Below, piece after piece: positions 9,370-17,529 of a stretch of 64,000 nucleotides of DNA. Location: positions 5,394,001 to 5,458,000 of the forward strand of contig CP099652.1 in assembly GCA_024123955.1 (NCBI GenBank). Reading direction: 5' to 3'. Within the stretch, counting starts at the first letter, position 1; each line of letters opens with the position of its first letter. Both the position numbers and the translations under genes were made by a program. The notes under the pieces are model-generated. The model saw nothing but the letters and a program-made list of their open reading frames with translations. It ran no database searches and was not told the origin of the DNA. This stretch comes from Oxalobacteraceae bacterium OTU3CINTB1 (GTDB lineage: Bacteria > Pseudomonadota > Gammaproteobacteria > Burkholderiales > Burkholderiaceae_D).

Positions 9370-10539
9370 ATGATCAACCAATCCGCCCTGGCCACAGGGC
9401 AAAACCAGGGCAACTTGCCTTGGCTGGACGGCTTGCGCGGGTTGGCCGCCATGTGGGTCCTGCTGTCCCACATTCAAATCCTCACCGGCCTGCGCGACAT
9501 CCCGCTACTGTCATGGGGCGAACTGGCCGTCGACCTGTTCATGCTGCTGTCCGGTTTTTTGATGGCGCATAACTATATCGCCCGCAAGCAGACCGAACCT
9601 TGGGAATCGTCGCGCACCATCGGACAATTCTGGGTGCGCCGCTTCTTCCGCATCGCGCCGCTGTATTACATCGTATTGGTGGTGGCGCTGGTGGTCGGTC
9701 CGCAGATGGGTCATTTCCGCGAGTCCATCGCACTAGTGTGGCCGTCGACCACCACCGCGCCGGAACGCTATTTCGACCAGAGCTTCACCAACATCGTCAT
9801 GCACCTGAGCTTCCTGTTCGGGTTCTCGCCGACCTATGCGTTCCGCACGGCGTTGCCGGACTGGTCGATCGGCCTGGAAATGCAGTTCTACCTGTTTTTC
9901 CCGTTCATCATGATCGTCATGGCGCGCCTGTCGCCGATCATCGCCAGCGGCCTGCTGATCGGCATCTGCCTGGCCATCCGCCTGTTCTTCCGCGATTACT
10001 TCCACTCTTTCCCGATGCCGGCCTTCCTCGCCATCAAGTTTTACGTGTTCCTGATCGGCATGTGGATCGCGCAGGCGCGCGCCGAACGCACCATGCATAT
10101 CGGCTTGCTGGCCGGGGTCGGCCTGGCGATGATGTGGCTTTACCTCGAACGCAGCCAGGTTGCCGTGGCCCGCGTGGTCCTGGTCGTCGGCATGTTCTAT
10201 CTGATGAATAACGGCACCCTCCCCGGCAGCAACGCACTGGCCGGCGCCACCATCGGCCTGCGCAAGCTGCTGTCCAACCGCGTCGCCATGTTCCTCGGCG
10301 AGACCTCGTACAGCGTCTACCTGGTGCATTTGCTGGTTGTGCTGCCGGTGGCCGGCGTGCTGGCACGCCAGGCCGCCTATGTGCAACTGCCGGGCGTGGT
10401 GCGCTTCGGCATCGTCATCGCGATCGCCCTGCCGATCAGCTATGCGATCGGCTGGATGCTGTTCAATTCGGTGGAAAAGAAGGGCATACAGATGGGCAAA
10501 CAAGTGCTGCTTCGGTTTAAGCCGAAGCTGGCCGCCTGA
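9370..10539 (+). CDS. Acyltransferase 3 (OafA/YrhL-like) integral membrane protein
   Basis: This 389-aa protein has about ten hydrophobic segments. The family motif LDGLRGLAAMWVLLSHI near the N-terminus contains the conserved His, followed by GELAVDLFMLLSGFLMAH and FWVRRFFRIAPLYY. Members acetylate or succinylate lipopolysaccharide O-antigen, exopolysaccharide or macrolides; the acceptor here cannot be inferred. It is a lone gene outside the eps cluster, with an AGGT ribosome site ahead of ATG 9370. A shared terminator separates it from rpsT. Confidence 0.85.
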   Translation: MINQSALATGQNQGNLPWLDGLRGLAAMWVLLSHIQILTGLRDIPLLSWGELAVDLFMLLSGFLMAHNYIARKQTEPWESSRTIGQFWVRRFFRIAPLYYIVLVVALVVGPQMGHFRESIALVWPSTTTAPERYFDQSFTNIVMHLSFLFGFSPTYAFRTALPDWSIGLEMQFYLFFPFIMIVMARLSPIIASGLLIGICLAIRLFFRDYFHSFPMPAFLAIKFYVFLIGMWIAQARAERTMHIGLLAGVGLAMMWLYLERSQVAVARVVLVVGMFYLMNNGTLPGSNALAGATIGLRKLLSNRVAMFLGETSYSVYLVHLLVVLPVAGVLARQAAYVQLPGVVRFGIVIAIALPISYAIGWMLFNSVEKKGIQMGKQVLLRFKPKLAA

Positions 10540-10652
10540 GTCTTCGCAGCGGGCAAACGCCCGCGTCCGCCGGCCTGGTCCGGCGGACCTCGCTACCCGC
10601 CCCCCCATCCCGTCATCATCCAGTCCCCAGCTATTCCCTCGCCACAAACGAA

Positions 10653-10686
10653 AAAACCCGCGCCGACCGAAGTCAGCGCGGGTTTC
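10653..10686. terminator. Bidirectional terminator between the acyltransferase gene and rpsT
   Basis: AACCCGCGC/GCGCGGGTT stem with an A run to the left and TTT to the right. It sits between the convergent acyltransferase and rpsT genes. Confidence 0.8.
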
Positions 10687-10710
10687 TGCTTGGACTCCCG
10701 GTGAGGGGAA

Positions 10711-10977
10711 TTAAGCGGACAGTGCCTTCAGGGCAGCTGCCAGACGGCTCTTGTGACGAGCTGCCTTGTTTTTGTGGATGATCTTCTTGTCCGCAATGCT
10801 GTCGATTTTCGACACGGACGATTGGAAGATTGCGGTCGCAGCAGCTTTGTCGCCGCCCTGGATCGCCTTACGCACTGCTTTGATAGCGGTGCGCAGGGTC
10901 GAGCGCTGGGACGAGTTGTGAGCGTTTTGCTTGACTGCTTGACGAGCACGTTTGCGCGCTTGTGCGGTATTTGCCAT
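10711..10977 (-). CDS. rpsT: 30S ribosomal protein S20
   Basis: S20 is an 88-aa basic protein that binds the 5' and 3' minor domains of 16S rRNA during early 30S assembly. It shows the characteristic [19 protein letters not shown]-terminus and the later [11 protein letters not shown] helix. ATG 10977 is preceded by AGGAAA. It is monocistronic: a strong promoter lies about 150 bp upstream and a terminator just downstream. The long leader could carry autoregulation, as is known for S20 in enterics. Confidence 0.97.
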   Translation of the reverse strand: MANTAQARKRARQAVKQNAHNSSQRSTLRTAIKAVRKAIQGGDKAAATAIFQSSVSKIDSIADKKIIHKNKAARHKSRLAAALKALSA

Positions 10978-11010
10978 GGAATTTCCTAAATCAGGGTAAA
11001 GGTGCGTTTG

Positions 11011-11026
11011 CAAACATTATTGTTTG
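11011..11026. promoter_or_regulatory. Hairpin in the rpsT leader
   Basis: CAAACATTATTGTTTG forms a 6-bp stem with loop TTAT. A variant, CAAACATTAGTGTCTG, occurs further upstream in the same leader (about 11085-11100), so the leader holds two diverged copies. Possible S20 autoregulatory structure; unproven. Confidence 0.35.
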
Positions 11027-11125
11027 TCAAACAGGTGCGTTCAGTAGCGTCTGCCGAACCATGTGAGTCAAACTGCTGCCTGCCAAACATTAGTGTCTGC
11101 GTAACAGAATTCTGTACAGCCTGCG

Positions 11126-11154
11126 ATTATAGCGATCTTTTTCGGCGGGAGCAA
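11126..11154 (-). promoter_or_regulatory. Sigma-70 promoter of rpsT
   Basis: On the minus strand, TTGCTC (-35) is followed by a 17-bp spacer and a consensus TATAAT (-10). The predicted start gives a leader of roughly 140 nt before the rpsT ATG. Confidence 0.7.
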
Positions 11155-11155
11155 C

Positions 11156-11161
11156 TATAAT
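11156..11161 (+). promoter_or_regulatory. Consensus -10 box immediately ahead of murJ
   Basis: TATAAT lies only eight bases before the murJ ATG. If used, transcription would begin at or within a few bases of the start codon. No good -35 is visible. Confidence 0.4.
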
Positions 11162-11169
11162 CATGCCCC

Positions 11170-12714
11170 ATGAACTTGCTAAAAACTCTAGCCGCCCTGA
11201 GCAGCATGACCATGCTGTCCCGTATCACCGGATTATTGCGCGAAATCCTCATCGCCCGGGCCTTCGGCGCCGGGGGCATGACCGATGCCTACAACGTCGC
11301 CTTCCGCATCCCCAACCTGTTGCGCCGGCTGTTTGCCGAGGGCGCGTTCTCGCAAGCGTTCGTGCCCATTTTATCCGAATACAAGAACAAGCAGACCGGG
11401 GAAGACACGCGCAATCTGGCCGACCATGTCGGCACCACCCTGGTCTGGGCCACCGTCGTCATCAGCGCGCTGGGCATCATCGGCGCCCCGCTGCTGTTGA
11501 TGCTGGTCGCCAGCGGCCTGCAGCCGGACGATTTCGACGCCGCCGTGTGGATGACGCGTTTGATGTTCCCGTATATCGCCTTCATGTCGTTCGTGGCGCT
11601 GGCCGGCGGTATCTTGAATACCTGGAGCCAGTTCAAGATTCCGGCCTTCACGCCAGTGTTGCTCAATATCGCGTCCATCCTGGCGTCGCTGTTTTTGCAG
11701 CAGCACCTCGAGCGGCCCATCTACGCGATGGCGATCGCGGTTTTCGTCGGCGGCCTGCTGCAGGTCGCGATCCAGATCCCGGCGCTGCTGAAGATCCGCA
11801 TGCTGCCGCGCATCTCGCTCAATCCGCTGTCGGGACTGCGCGACGAGGGCGTGCGCCGCGTGCTGAAAAAAATGGGGCCGGCGGTGTTCGCCGTCGCCGC
11901 CGCGCAAATCAGCCTGCTGATCAATACCAGCATCGCCTCCAACCTGGCCGAAGGCAGCATCTCCTTCCTGACCTACGCCGACCGCCTGATGGAATTCCCG
12001 ACCGCCATGCTGGGTGTGGCCCTGGGAACGATTTTGCTGCCCAGCCTGTCCAAGGCAAACGTCGGCGGCGACACGGAGGAATATTCATCGCTGCTCGATT
12101 GGGGCTTGCGGCTGACCTTTTTGCTGGCGATGCCGGCCGCCGTGGGCTTGGCCACCCTGGCCGTGCCGCTGATTTCCACCCTGTTCCAGAACGGCGCCTT
12201 CACGGCGGCGGCGGCGCACGCGTCGGCCCAGCCGCTGATCGCCTACAGCGTCGGCCTGCTCGGCATCATCCTGGTCAAGATCCTGGCGCCGGCCTTCTTC
12301 GCGCGGCAGGACATCCGCACGCCGGTGCGCATCGCGGTCGGCGTGCTGGTTGCCACGCAGCTGATGAACATGGTTTTCGTACCGCGGCTGGCAGTGGCGG
12401 GACTGGCGCTGTCGATCAGCCTGGGCGCCTGCCTGAACGCGGGCTTGCTGTTTACCGGCCTGCGCCGGCGCGGCATCTACACGCCCAAGCCGGGCTGGCT
12501 GCTGTTTTTCGCCAAGCTGGTGATCGCCTGCGCGCTGATGGGGGCGACGGCGTGGTACAGCGCGGCGCAGGTCGATTGGACGGGGATGGCGCATCAGACG
12601 CTGTTGCGCATCGCTGCGCTGTTCGCGGTGATTGGCGTGTCGGCGCTGGTGTATTTCGGCGCGCTGATGGCGATGGGGTTCCGGTTCCGGGATTTCAAAC
12701 GCACGGCGCGCTAG
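11170..12714 (+). CDS. murJ: Lipid II flippase MurJ (MviN)
   Basis: MurJ moves lipid II across the inner membrane for peptidoglycan synthesis. The protein is 514 aa, close to family length, with about 14 transmembrane helices. The N-terminus MNLLKTLAALSSMTMLSRI followed by TGLLREILIARAFGAG is typical, and charged residues such as Arg in the first helices are conserved. There is no Shine-Dalgarno sequence within 15 bp of ATG 11170; the nearest GGAG is about 20 bp away. It is divergent from rpsT, the neighbour it also has in many proteobacteria. Confidence 0.96.
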   Translation: MNLLKTLAALSSMTMLSRITGLLREILIARAFGAGGMTDAYNVAFRIPNLLRRLFAEGAFSQAFVPILSEYKNKQTGEDTRNLADHVGTTLVWATVVISALGIIGAPLLLMLVASGLQPDDFDAAVWMTRLMFPYIAFMSFVALAGGILNTWSQFKIPAFTPVLLNIASILASLFLQQHLERPIYAMAIAVFVGGLLQVAIQIPALLKIRMLPRISLNPLSGLRDEGVRRVLKKMGPAVFAVAAAQISLLINTSIASNLAEGSISFLTYADRLMEFPTAMLGVALGTILLPSLSKANVGGDTEEYSSLLDWGLRLTFLLAMPAAVGLATLAVPLISTLFQNGAFTAAAAHASAQPLIAYSVGLLGIILVKILAPAFFARQDIRTPVRIAVGVLVATQLMNMVFVPRLAVAGLALSISLGACLNAGLLFTGLRRRGIYTPKPGWLLFFAKLVIACALMGATAWYSAAQVDWTGMAHQTLLRIAALFAVIGVSALVYFGALMAMGFRFRDFKRTAR

Positions 12715-12730
12715 GCGCGAACCCGCACGG

Positions 12731-12767
12731 CCAACCGGGGTCGGACCCCGCCGGGTCCGACCCTTGG
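12731..12767. repeat. Inverted repeat between murJ and the secretion operon
   Basis: Arms GGGTCGGA (12738-12745) and TCCGACCC (12756-12763) enclose CCCCGCCGGG, with flanking CCAA and TTGG. It lies between convergent genes and may act as a terminator, though no T run follows. It shares the GGGGTC core with the 7.1-kb element, so it may be a REP-like repeat. Confidence 0.5.
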
Positions 12768-12804
12768 TGGTGACGCCGGCGTTTCGCCAAAAGGGTGCGT
12801 GGGG

Positions 12805-13512
12805 TCAGCGCTGCGCCGGCTCGACCGGCGGCTCCGGCTGCGGCTCCATTGCAGGCTTTTCCTCCGCCGGCTCTGGCGAAGGCTCTGGCGGCGGAGCCGG
12901 TTCGGGCTCCGGCTGCGGTGGCTGCGCCGGAGGAGCTGGCGGCGCCGGCGGAATCGGGGTGAGCAGGCCTCCGGGCATGGGCGTGCCGGGTTTCACTTCC
13001 ACCGCGCCGGGCTGCTGGTTCTGTCCCGGCACCGGCAGCGTGCCGCCGGTCGCGGCGAAGCGCCACTCCGAGATTTTCTGCTTGCCGGCCAGGCCCTGGA
13101 ACCGCTGCGGGAAGTTACCGATCTTGACCGGCTTCGCATCCGACAAACTGTACACCGCCAGCACGCCGGCCTTGTCGCCCAGGTAGGTGATGCCCCATTC
13201 CGCCTTGCCCGTCATCGGATCGACAAACACCTTGCGCAGGTGGCGCCGCACGGTCGGAAAGCGCGGGTCCTTGAGCAGCTCCTTCAACGACGGCGGCTGC
13301 GGCGGAAAGCCGGCGGGCGTGGCGTTGGCATAGCTTTGCAGCGCGTCGCTGAAGGCGGCGCCGATATCGAGCAGTTCCTGCTCGGCCCTGCTCCGCTGCA
13401 GCACCGATCCCAGTTTCAGCGCCGACGCGGACACCAAACCGATGATCGCCACCAGGATGATCAGGCTCAGATAAGTGAAGCCGCCGTTGCGGCGCTTGAC
13501 CGGCCGCCGCAT
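12805..13512 (-). CDS. Type II secretion-like pseudopilin with proline-rich C-terminal tail
   Basis: This 235-aa protein has a prepilin-like N-terminus, GGFTYLSLIILVAIIGLVSA. Cleavage would be after Gly, but the usual Glu at +5 is replaced (FTYLS), so it is divergent. A globular part follows (DPMTGKAEWGITYL). From about residue 185 the tail is nearly all Pro, Glu, Gln and Ala (PPAPPAQPPQPEPEPAPPPE). It is the last gene of the operon, with ATG 13512 overlapping the previous stop by one base. It could be a minor pseudopilin; the tail is unusual and may contact cell wall or partner proteins. Confidence 0.75.
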   Translation of the reverse strand: MRRPVKRRNGGFTYLSLIILVAIIGLVSASALKLGSVLQRSRAEQELLDIGAAFSDALQSYANATPAGFPPQPPSLKELLKDPRFPTVRRHLRKVFVDPMTGKAEWGITYLGDKAGVLAVYSLSDAKPVKIGNFPQRFQGLAGKQKISEWRFAATGGTLPVPGQNQQPGAVEVKPGTPMPGGLLTPIPPAPPAPPAQPPQPEPEPAPPPEPSPEPAEEKPAMEPQPEPPVEPAQR

Positions 13513-13883
13513 CACCAGTCGGCGTAAGGCTTGCCGCTACGGTCGTTGCCGGGCGCGCCGCTCTTGATGTTGTAGACGCCGCCCTTGGCGCCGTCTTCCG
13601 GCGGAATGATGACCCATGTCGTTTCGCTGTCGGTGACCGGATCGACCGGCAACGCGCGCAGGTATTTTTTCTCCACCAGCTGCTCCAGCGAGTCGGGATA
13701 GCGGCCCGTGTCGCCGTAGTACTGGTCGATCACGTTGCGCACATTGCGCAGGTTATCGGCCAACACCACTTCCTTCGACTTGTCGATGCTGGGGAAGTAG
13801 CGCGGCACCGCGAGCGTCAGCATCAGGGCGACGATGCCCAGCACCACCAACAGCTCGATCAGCGTAAAACCTTTGGTCTTCAT
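13512..13883 (-). CDS. GspG-like pseudopilin
   Basis: This 123-aa protein has the prepilin leader MKTKG and methylation motif FTLIELLVVLGIVALML (Glu+5 present). The GspG-type C-terminal half is DTGRYPDSLEQLV...LPVDPVTDSETTW. Start chosen: ATG 13883, which gives the usual short basic leader; ATG 13892 would overlap the previous gene and add MVT. It would be cleaved by prepilin peptidase and join the pseudopilus. The peptidase itself is not in this window. Confidence 0.85.
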   Translation of the reverse strand: MKTKGFTLIELLVVLGIVALMLTLAVPRYFPSIDKSKEVVLADNLRNVRNVIDQYYGDTGRYPDSLEQLVEKKYLRALPVDPVTDSETTWVIIPPEDGAKGGVYNIKSGAPGNDRSGKPYADW

Positions 13884-13885
13884 GG

Positions 13886-14359
13886 TCACCATTTATTGTA
13901 CGGAACGCCATTCAGGCCGCTCTTCTCGCTCGTGCTGAACACATCGTAGACATCCTCGCCCTCTTTCGGCTGGTCCGCTTCGCTGGCGTAACTGCGCTTG
14001 CCCCAGGATTGCGACTCGCTCAGCGTGGTGTCGGAATTGAACGGATCGCGCGGGACGCGGCGCAGGAAGTAGATCTTCGCCTGCTTGGGATTTTGCAGAT
14101 CCGGCACGCCCTCGACCAGCAGCTCCAGCGTCTTCGGATAACCGGTCGAGGTTAGCGACTTGGTGATGCGGCCCTGGTCGTAAGCCAGCTTGTAGGCGTC
14201 GATGCCCTGGCGGATCTGATGCAGCGCCTCGCGCAGGTCCTGCTCTTGGCGGCGCTGCACCACCACCTGCGCGGTCGGTATCACCAGTACGCTGAGCAGG
14301 CCGAGGATGGTCAAGGTCACCAGCAACTCGATCAGCGTGAAACCGCGCGCGCGCATCAT
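13886..14359 (-). CDS. GspG-like pseudopilin
   Basis: This 157-aa protein carries the type IV prepilin motif RGFTLIELLVTLTILGLLSV. The GspG-like region has YPKTLELLVEGV and RRVPRDPFNSD, followed by QSWGKRSY...YDVFS. ATG 14359 has AGGGTGG upstream; a GTG at 14365 is the longer alternative. It lies seven bases after the secretin stop, in the same operon. Together with the two downstream genes and the promoter-proximal GspG, the operon has four pilin-like proteins. Confidence 0.85.
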   Translation of the reverse strand: MMRARGFTLIELLVTLTILGLLSVLVIPTAQVVVQRRQEQDLREALHQIRQGIDAYKLAYDQGRITKSLTSTGYPKTLELLVEGVPDLQNPKQAKIYFLRRVPRDPFNSDTTLSESQSWGKRSYASEADQPKEGEDVYDVFSTSEKSGLNGVPYNKW

Positions 14360-14372
14360 TGCCACCCTGGCG

Positions 14373-16412
14373 TCACTGCTGCGGCGACGGCGAGATTTCG
14401 ACCGCCGGTTGTACCGGTTGCGGCTGCACCCCTTGCGTCGGCGGCAGCGGCGCCGGCTGGCCGGTCGACAGCGGCATGGCCTGCACCGGCGGCGGCAGGA
14501 TCGCCTGTGTGGTCGCGCCCTGCGCTTCGGCCGGCGCCGGCGCGTTGGCCGGGTTGGTTGGCGCGGCGGGCGCAGCTGGCGCCGGTGGCGCCGACGATGC
14601 GCCCGGCGGGGCCGGCAACTGCACCGGCGTGCGCACGGTCAGGTCCGGACGGCGGCGGAAGCTGGCCTCCGTGCCGGCCGAGAATTCGGAAGCGCTGGCC
14701 TCCGGCCGCTGCACGTTGCGGATCAGGCGCGGCGTGATCGACAGCACGATCTCGGTCTTCTGGTTGTCGTCACGCTTGCTACCGAACAGACGACCGATGA
14801 TCGGCAGGTCGCCGGCGCCGGGCAGCTTGCTGGCGGTGCCGCGCTCCTCGTTGTTGATCAGGCCCGCCAGCACCTGGTTCTCGCCATCCTTCAACTGCAG
14901 CATGGTGGTGGCCTGGCGCGTGCCGATCTGGTAGGCGGTGCCGCCGTTGCGGGTGGTGATGGTGTTGGTCAGGTTGCTCACTTCCAGCTGCACGCGGATC
15001 GCCACCTCGTTATTCAAATAGATGGTCGGTTCGACGTTGAGCGTCAGGCCGACATCGACGTAGGTGACGTTGTCGCTGGCGAAGCCGCCGATGCCCGACG
15101 ATACCGTCGCCGTGATCACCGGCAGCTTGTCGCCGATGACGATCTTGGCCTTTTCCTTGTTGCGCACGCGGATGCGCGGATTGGCCAGCAGGTTGGAATC
15201 GGTATCGGTCTTGTTGGCGTTGATGGCGGCGGAAATGCCGCTCACTCCGATGGTGTCCGAATTCAGGCGGCGCAGGTCGCGCAAGGTGATGCCGGTGCCG
15301 CCGGCGGTCGACAGCGGCGTCAATCCCACGCTGGTCGGCCACTCCACGCCGAGGTTCATCAGCGTGCCGCGCTTGACCTCCAGGATCTCCACCTCCAGCA
15401 TCACCTCCGCCTCGGGCGCGTCCTGCACCGCGATCAGGCGTTCGGCCAGGCGGATCGCCTCCGGGTTGTCGCGCACGATCAGCAGATTGAGTTTTTCATC
15501 AACCACCACGTCGCGCGACTTGAGGATGGTCTTGAGCGTATTGGCCACCAGCTTGGCTTCGGCATTCGCCAGGAAGAAGGTCTTGACCGTCATCTCCTGG
15601 TATTCCTTCAGCTTGGCCGCCACGTTCGGGTAGATCAGGATCGTGTTGGCGTCCATGACCTGCTGCTCCAGCTGATTGGTCAGCAGCAGGAAGTAGATCG
15701 CCGATTCGACGGTGCTGTTCTTCAGCATGACGGTGGTGCGCTGGTCGGTCTTGACGTCCTTGTCGAACACGAAGTTCAGGCCGGAGCGGCGCGCGATCAC
15801 CTCGAACACCTGCTTCAGCGGGGCGTCGCGGAACTCGATCGTGATCGGCTGCTTGTACGACTTCGCCAACCCCGACTCCACCACCGGCTGCGCGCTTTTC
15901 TCGGTCACTTCGCGCAGCAGCAGCCGCGCCTTCTCGTTCGACGGCGTCTCGGTCAGCAGCGCGTTGAGGCGCAGCTTGGCCAGATCGTATTCCTTCTTGT
16001 TCGCGTGCTCGATGGCGGCGGCCAGCAGTTTGTCCTGGCGGCTGTCGCGTTCTATCGCGCGCAGGCCGCTGCGCGCGCGCTCGTTCATCTGGTCCAATCC
16101 CAGCACGCGGCGGAAGCCCTGCTCCGCCAGATCGGGACGGCCTTCCGACAACTGGCGCTCGGACTGCTCCAGCAGGCGCTGGGCGGCGCGGTCGCGCGCC
16201 ATCAGATAGGCGGTGCGGTACTCGGCGTTGCCCGGTTCGGCCCGAACCGCCTCCTGGTACTTGAGCAGGCCCGCTTCCACCTGGTCCTTGGCGACCAGCT
16301 GGTTGGCTTCGCGGAAGGCCATTTGTCCGGCGCAGCCGCTCACGCCGACGGCGATCGCCAGCATGGCGGGCAGCGCGGCGCGGCGGCGCCATGTGTTCAG
16401 ATGACTAGCCAT
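14373..16412 (-). CDS. Outer-membrane secretin lipoprotein (GspD/MshL/PilQ-like)
   Basis: This 679-aa protein would form the outer-membrane gate of the secretion machine. Its lipobox VSGCAG puts the lipidated Cys at about residue 27. TPR-like repeats fill roughly residues 30-180 and a secretin short N-terminal (STN) domain about 190-255 (IEFRDAPLKQVFEVIARRSG). NolW-like repeats follow (VKTFFLANAEAKLVANTLK). The secretin core is about 380-590 (NPRIRVRNKEKAKI, TMLQLKDGENQVLAGL, IIGRLFGS). The C-terminus is a Pro/Ala-rich tail. Being a lipoprotein with its own TPRs may remove the need for a pilotin such as GspS or PilF. The start shares a base with the previous stop (TGATG). Confidence 0.9.
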   Translation of the reverse strand: MASHLNTWRRRAALPAMLAIAVGVSGCAGQMAFREANQLVAKDQVEAGLLKYQEAVRAEPGNAEYRTAYLMARDRAAQRLLEQSERQLSEGRPDLAEQGFRRVLGLDQMNERARSGLRAIERDSRQDKLLAAAIEHANKKEYDLAKLRLNALLTETPSNEKARLLLREVTEKSAQPVVESGLAKSYKQPITIEFRDAPLKQVFEVIARRSGLNFVFDKDVKTDQRTTVMLKNSTVESAIYFLLLTNQLEQQVMDANTILIYPNVAAKLKEYQEMTVKTFFLANAEAKLVANTLKTILKSRDVVVDEKLNLLIVRDNPEAIRLAERLIAVQDAPEAEVMLEVEILEVKRGTLMNLGVEWPTSVGLTPLSTAGGTGITLRDLRRLNSDTIGVSGISAAINANKTDTDSNLLANPRIRVRNKEKAKIVIGDKLPVITATVSSGIGGFASDNVTYVDVGLTLNVEPTIYLNNEVAIRVQLEVSNLTNTITTRNGGTAYQIGTRQATTMLQLKDGENQVLAGLINNEERGTASKLPGAGDLPIIGRLFGSKRDDNQKTEIVLSITPRLIRNVQRPEASASEFSAGTEASFRRRPDLTVRTPVQLPAPPGASSAPPAPAAPAAPTNPANAPAPAEAQGATTQAILPPPVQAMPLSTGQPAPLPPTQGVQPQPVQPAVEISPSPQQ

Positions 16413-16969
16413 CAGTCGAATGCTCCAATATTAATCTGTTGTACCTGGTTCAAAGGCAGATAGGTCACGGTCATCAGCGGCGGCGCGATCCGGTCGACGC
16501 GGTAGGCGCCATCGATCACGGTCTTGTTGCGCACCACATAGGTCTTGTCGCCGCGCGCCAGATAGACTTCCCACTGGCCGTCGGCGACGGCTTTGCCGAA
16601 GTAATTAAAGGGAACGGGGGGCGCCATCGGCGGCGGTGGCGGCGCGTTCGATTGCGACTGCGACGGCGGTGGCGGCGGTGGCGGATTCCAGTTCTGGCCC
16701 AGGAACACACCCTCGCCGGCGCCGAAGCTGGCGTCGGCCGAATCGCCGACCAACGCCGCGCGGGGCACCAGCCGCAGGATCATCGCGTCCGCCGCGGCCT
16801 TACCGTCCTTGCCGGAGCGCTCGACGGGTGCCGCGGCCACCGCGCCCGGCGCCTTGGCGGAGCGCGCAACCGGCTCGGCGATGTCCGACGCCGGCGTGTT
16901 ATCGCCGAAGATCACCAGTGCGGCGGCACCGGCCAGCGCCACGCCCATCGCGATGTGATAAGGCTTCAT
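16412..16969 (-). CDS. Small bitopic secretion-system protein with polyproline linker (PilP/GspC-like position)
   Basis: This 185-aa protein has one N-terminal membrane helix (residues about 6-22), an Ala/Pro-rich linker with two polyproline runs (near residues 95 and 112), and a small C-terminal domain (FNYFGKAVADGQWEVYLARG, then YRVDRIAPPLMTVTYLPL). Its place between a PilO-like gene and the secretin matches PilP or GspC, inner-membrane proteins that contact the secretin. Sequence similarity alone is too weak for a firm name; I recall the label 'secretion system X translation initiation factor' for such genes in related bacteria, which is surely a misnomer. Confidence 0.7.
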   Translation of the reverse strand: MKPYHIAMGVALAGAAALVIFGDNTPASDIAEPVARSAKAPGAVAAAPVERSGKDGKAAADAMILRLVPRAALVGDSADASFGAGEGVFLGQNWNPPPPPPPSQSQSNAPPPPPMAPPVPFNYFGKAVADGQWEVYLARGDKTYVVRNKTVIDGAYRVDRIAPPLMTVTYLPLNQVQQINIGAFD

Positions 16970-17529
16970 GGTTCGCCGTCCTTGAGGTACAGCGTGAAGC
17001 GCAGACGCGCCTCCACCGTCGCCTCGGCGATGGTATCGCGGCGGAAGCCGATTTCGTCCAGCGAGGCAAACGGCATCTCGCGCAACCCCTGCATGGCGAA
17101 CTGCCAGATCGCCTGGTACGGCCCCTTGACCGGCAGGATAATCTGATAGGTGCTGACGCGGCTAGCCTTGTCGTAGGCCGATTTATACTCGCCCTGGCTC
17201 AGCACCAAATTGGATTTCGCGGCCAGGTCGAACAGCACCTTGACCTGCTGCTCCGCGTATCGCTTCTCGCCCAGCACCTGGTAGAAATCGGCCAGGTTCT
17301 GGTTGGCCGATGGCGGCGGCGGCGCGGTCACCAGCGACGACGGCGCCGGCAACGGCTTGGCCATCACCTTCGCCTGCGCCGCGCGCTGCGGCAGCAGCCA
17401 CGCCCACGCCGCCACGCCGGCCGCGCACAAGGCGATGGCCACGCAAGCCGGCGCGCCGAGACGCAGCAGGGCCAGACGCGCGCGCAGCGCCAGCACGCGG
17501 ATGCTCGCAGCGTTCAACGTGTGATCCAT
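16966..17529 (-). CDS. PilO/GspM-like inner-membrane assembly protein
   Basis: This 187-aa bitopic protein has one membrane helix (about residues 22-42). A short linker rich in Pro and Ala precedes a ferredoxin-like domain with FYQVLGEKRYAEQQVKVLFDLAAK and YQIILPVKGPYQAIWQFA, typical of PilO. It should pair with the PilN-like product and link the ATPase platform to the secretin. Start chosen: ATG 17529 (MDHTLNAASIRV); the frame extends upstream only as overlap with the previous gene. Its end overlaps the next start as ATGA. Confidence 0.75.
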   Translation of the reverse strand: MDHTLNAASIRVLALRARLALLRLGAPACVAIALCAAGVAAWAWLLPQRAAQAKVMAKPLPAPSSLVTAPPPPSANQNLADFYQVLGEKRYAEQQVKVLFDLAAKSNLVLSQGEYKSAYDKASRVSTYQIILPVKGPYQAIWQFAMQGLREMPFASLDEIGFRRDTIAEATVEARLRFTLYLKDGEP

